In this document: piece by piece, positions 6,005 to 6,011 of the stretch
Layout: each line of letters begins with the position of its first letter
Position numbering within the stretch: position 1 is the first letter of the stretch
Assembly (NCBI GenBank): GCA_964568355.1
Contig: CAZMRK010000625.1
Span: 1 to 6,011 of the forward strand
Length of the DNA stretch: 6,011 nt
Direction of reading: 5' to 3'
Origin: JAJPJX01 sp964568355
GTDB taxonomy: Bacteria; Acidobacteriota; Terriglobia; Bryobacterales; Bryobacteraceae
Notes under the pieces: generated by a model
What the model saw: only the letters and a program-made list of their open reading frames with translations
Databases searched by the model: none
What the model was told of the DNA's origin: nothing
Position numbers and translations under genes: made by a program

Positions 6005-6010
6005 TTGATA
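6005..6010 (+). promoter_or_regulatory. Possible -35 hexamer of a downstream gene
   Basis: TTGATA matches TTGACA at 5 of 6 positions and stands just after the 22-bp palindrome. The matching -10 would lie beyond the window, so this is a weak call that relies on the palindrome for support. Confidence 0.3.
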
Positions 6011-6011
6011 T

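Overview
The window is typical bacterial chromosome: moderately GC-rich, densely coded, with G/C-rich third codon positions and several GTG starts. The gene styles fit an Acidobacteriota-like soil bacterium (Bryobacterales/Solibacter type): a secreted TPR protein with an ARA signal-peptidase site, an FmdB zinc ribbon with a long Ser/Thr/Glu/Lys tail, a secreted penicillin-acylase homologue, and an SSS symporter with an ANLSAALNSLAS segment. This taxonomic call rests on general resemblance, not on a marker gene.

Layout. The left part is read leftwards. An FmdB-type zinc-ribbon gene (819-1115) is followed after 33 nt by a GTG-started penicillin acylase-family gene (785 to beyond base 1). The pair is probably one operon, driven by an extended -10 promoter near 1149-1157. 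The acylase part present includes the signal peptide, the alpha-subunit region and the GSNNW nucleophile motif (Ser226). A small rightward gene for a putative secreted 78-residue protein (1249-1485) ends 6 nt from the stop of a leftward secreted TPR-repeat gene (1492-2829). About 270 nt of divergent regulatory DNA separates that gene from a rightward transporter pair. This pair is an SSS/SLC5-type sodium:solute symporter (3101-4576) and an APC/LAT-type amino acid permease (start about 4557, end 5918) that overlap by about 20 nt.

How the genes relate. The symporter and permease are probably translationally coupled and may act on related nutrients, plausibly amino acids or other small organic solutes. 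The sequence does not fix a substrate. The acylase would cleave amide bonds outside the cytoplasm. Its link to uptake is speculative because the two groups are separate transcription units.

The most interesting signals are non-coding. A perfect 9-bp hairpin is wrapped around the acylase start codon. A perfect 9-bp inverted repeat sits just upstream of an extended -10 that would give the symporter a near-leaderless mRNA. A perfect 22-bp palindrome lies at the right edge, followed by a -35-like hexamer. The symporter also appears to lack the usual Ser/Thr pair of the Na2 sodium site. I see no mobile element, CRISPR array, tRNA or rRNA, and no clearly novel multi-gene system.
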